Origin: Sphingopyxis italica
GTDB taxonomy: Bacteria > Pseudomonadota > Alphaproteobacteria > Sphingomonadales > Sphingomonadaceae
Assembly: GCF_011926545.1 (NCBI RefSeq)
Contig: NZ_JAATIT010000003.1
Span: 124,001 to 188,000 of the forward strand
Direction: 5' to 3'
DNA length: 64,000 nt
The notes beneath the pieces were generated by a model. The model ran no database searches and was not told the DNA's origin. It saw only the letters and a list, made by a program, of their open reading frames with translations. Below are positions 63,804 through 64,000 of the stretch, one piece after another (position 1 is the first letter of the stretch; each line of letters opens with the position of its first letter). The translations under genes and the position numbers were made by a program.

Positions 63804-64000
63804 ATGCAAAAGCTTCTGATCCTCGCCGCCCTCGCTGCCGTATCGACCGGCCAGCCTTCATCGGCGCAAACCGCATCCGCGAACCCCAGCGTCGCGGTGG
63901 CGCACCGCGACCTCGACCTCAGCACCGAGGCGGGCGCCAAGAGGCTCGACCGCCGGATCTGGCGCGCCGTGGTGACGGTGTGCGGCAGCGCGCCCGACTA
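63804..64000 (+). CDS. UrcA family protein, N-terminus only
   Basis: The first 65 complete codons lie in the window. A signal peptide (MQKLLILAALAAVSTGQPSSA) is followed by VAVAHRDLDLSTEAG and RIWRAVVTVCGSAPDY, the UrcA-family pattern in which a cysteine lies about 15 residues after a paired aspartate/leucine stretch. UrcA is a short, exported family of unknown role seen in sphingomonads and caulobacters. GGAG precedes the ATG. The gene continues past the right edge. Confidence 0.85.
   Translation, partial: MQKLLILAALAAVSTGQPSSAQTASANPSVAVAHRDLDLSTEAGAKRLDRRIWRAVVTVCGSAPD

Overview
This 64 kb window is GC-rich chromosomal DNA from an alphaproteobacterium, most likely a sphingomonad (Sphingopyxis-like). 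Pointers are a UrcA-family gene, a DUF1465/RcdA-type protein, a membrane pyrophosphatase, an alphaproteobacterial DksA with only one zinc-finger cysteine, the lpoA-like/rsmI/yraN/gshB cluster, a surface protein with a PEP-CTERM-like tail, and many palindromic intergenic repeats. No rRNA, tRNA, insertion sequence, prophage or CRISPR array was seen. Almost everything is housekeeping; the accessory content is small.

Layout. 1-3.5 kb: start of fabF, acpP, a membrane-anchored TPR protein and a DUF3617 lipoprotein, all leftward. 3.6-10.2 kb: uvrB, a hicAB toxin-antitoxin pair, an S10 peptidase, an AT-rich membrane protein, a small membrane protein and a TANGO2/NRDE protein. 10.2-15 kb: infC with an apparent AUA start, an LpoA-like lipoprotein divergent from rsmI-yraN, then gshB and a DedA protein. 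15.3-20.2 kb: a leftward run of dienelactone hydrolase, rph, rdgB, DUF2239, hemW and xerC. 20.3-25.6 kb: hrcA-grpE, then def-lipoprotein-recR against fmt-truA. 25.8-36.8 kb: carD, an SDR, an S9 peptidase, hppA, thiL-nusB, hisD-hisG and DUF2332. 36.8-41.4 kb: DUF1465, two divergent DUF465 micro-proteins, PilZ, dksA, a serine-rich exported protein with a VPAP-type C-terminal tail, and an ArsR/SRPBCC pair. 41.6-48.8 kb: serS, surE, a potassium channel, DUF423, rimO, a DUF4403 lipoprotein and a stand-alone SecD-head-like protein. 48.8-54.9 kb: Pit phosphate transporter with a fused NUDIX-DUF47 reading frame, a Baeyer-Villiger-type monooxygenase, DUF3008, an SDR and a DUF3298-type lipoprotein. 55-64 kb: leucyl aminopeptidase, NlpC/P60 hydrolase, argC, a sorbosone-dehydrogenase-like protein, dnaN, three uncharacterised genes, a LysR regulator and the start of a UrcA gene.

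Genes that work together include rsmI/yraN/lpoA-like (ribosome and envelope upkeep), hrcA-grpE (heat shock), def-fmt (N-formyl cycle), thiL-nusB, hisG-hisD, and Pit with the DUF47 protein (phosphate uptake). The points most worth a second look are the AUA start of infC, the NUDIX-DUF47 fusion beside pit, the serine-rich VPAP-tailed protein, the stand-alone SecD-head protein, the switch-like leader of the DUF4403 gene, and several repeat families, including a 148-nt inverted-repeat element placed exactly at a stop codon. No clearly new multi-gene defence or mobile system is visible.
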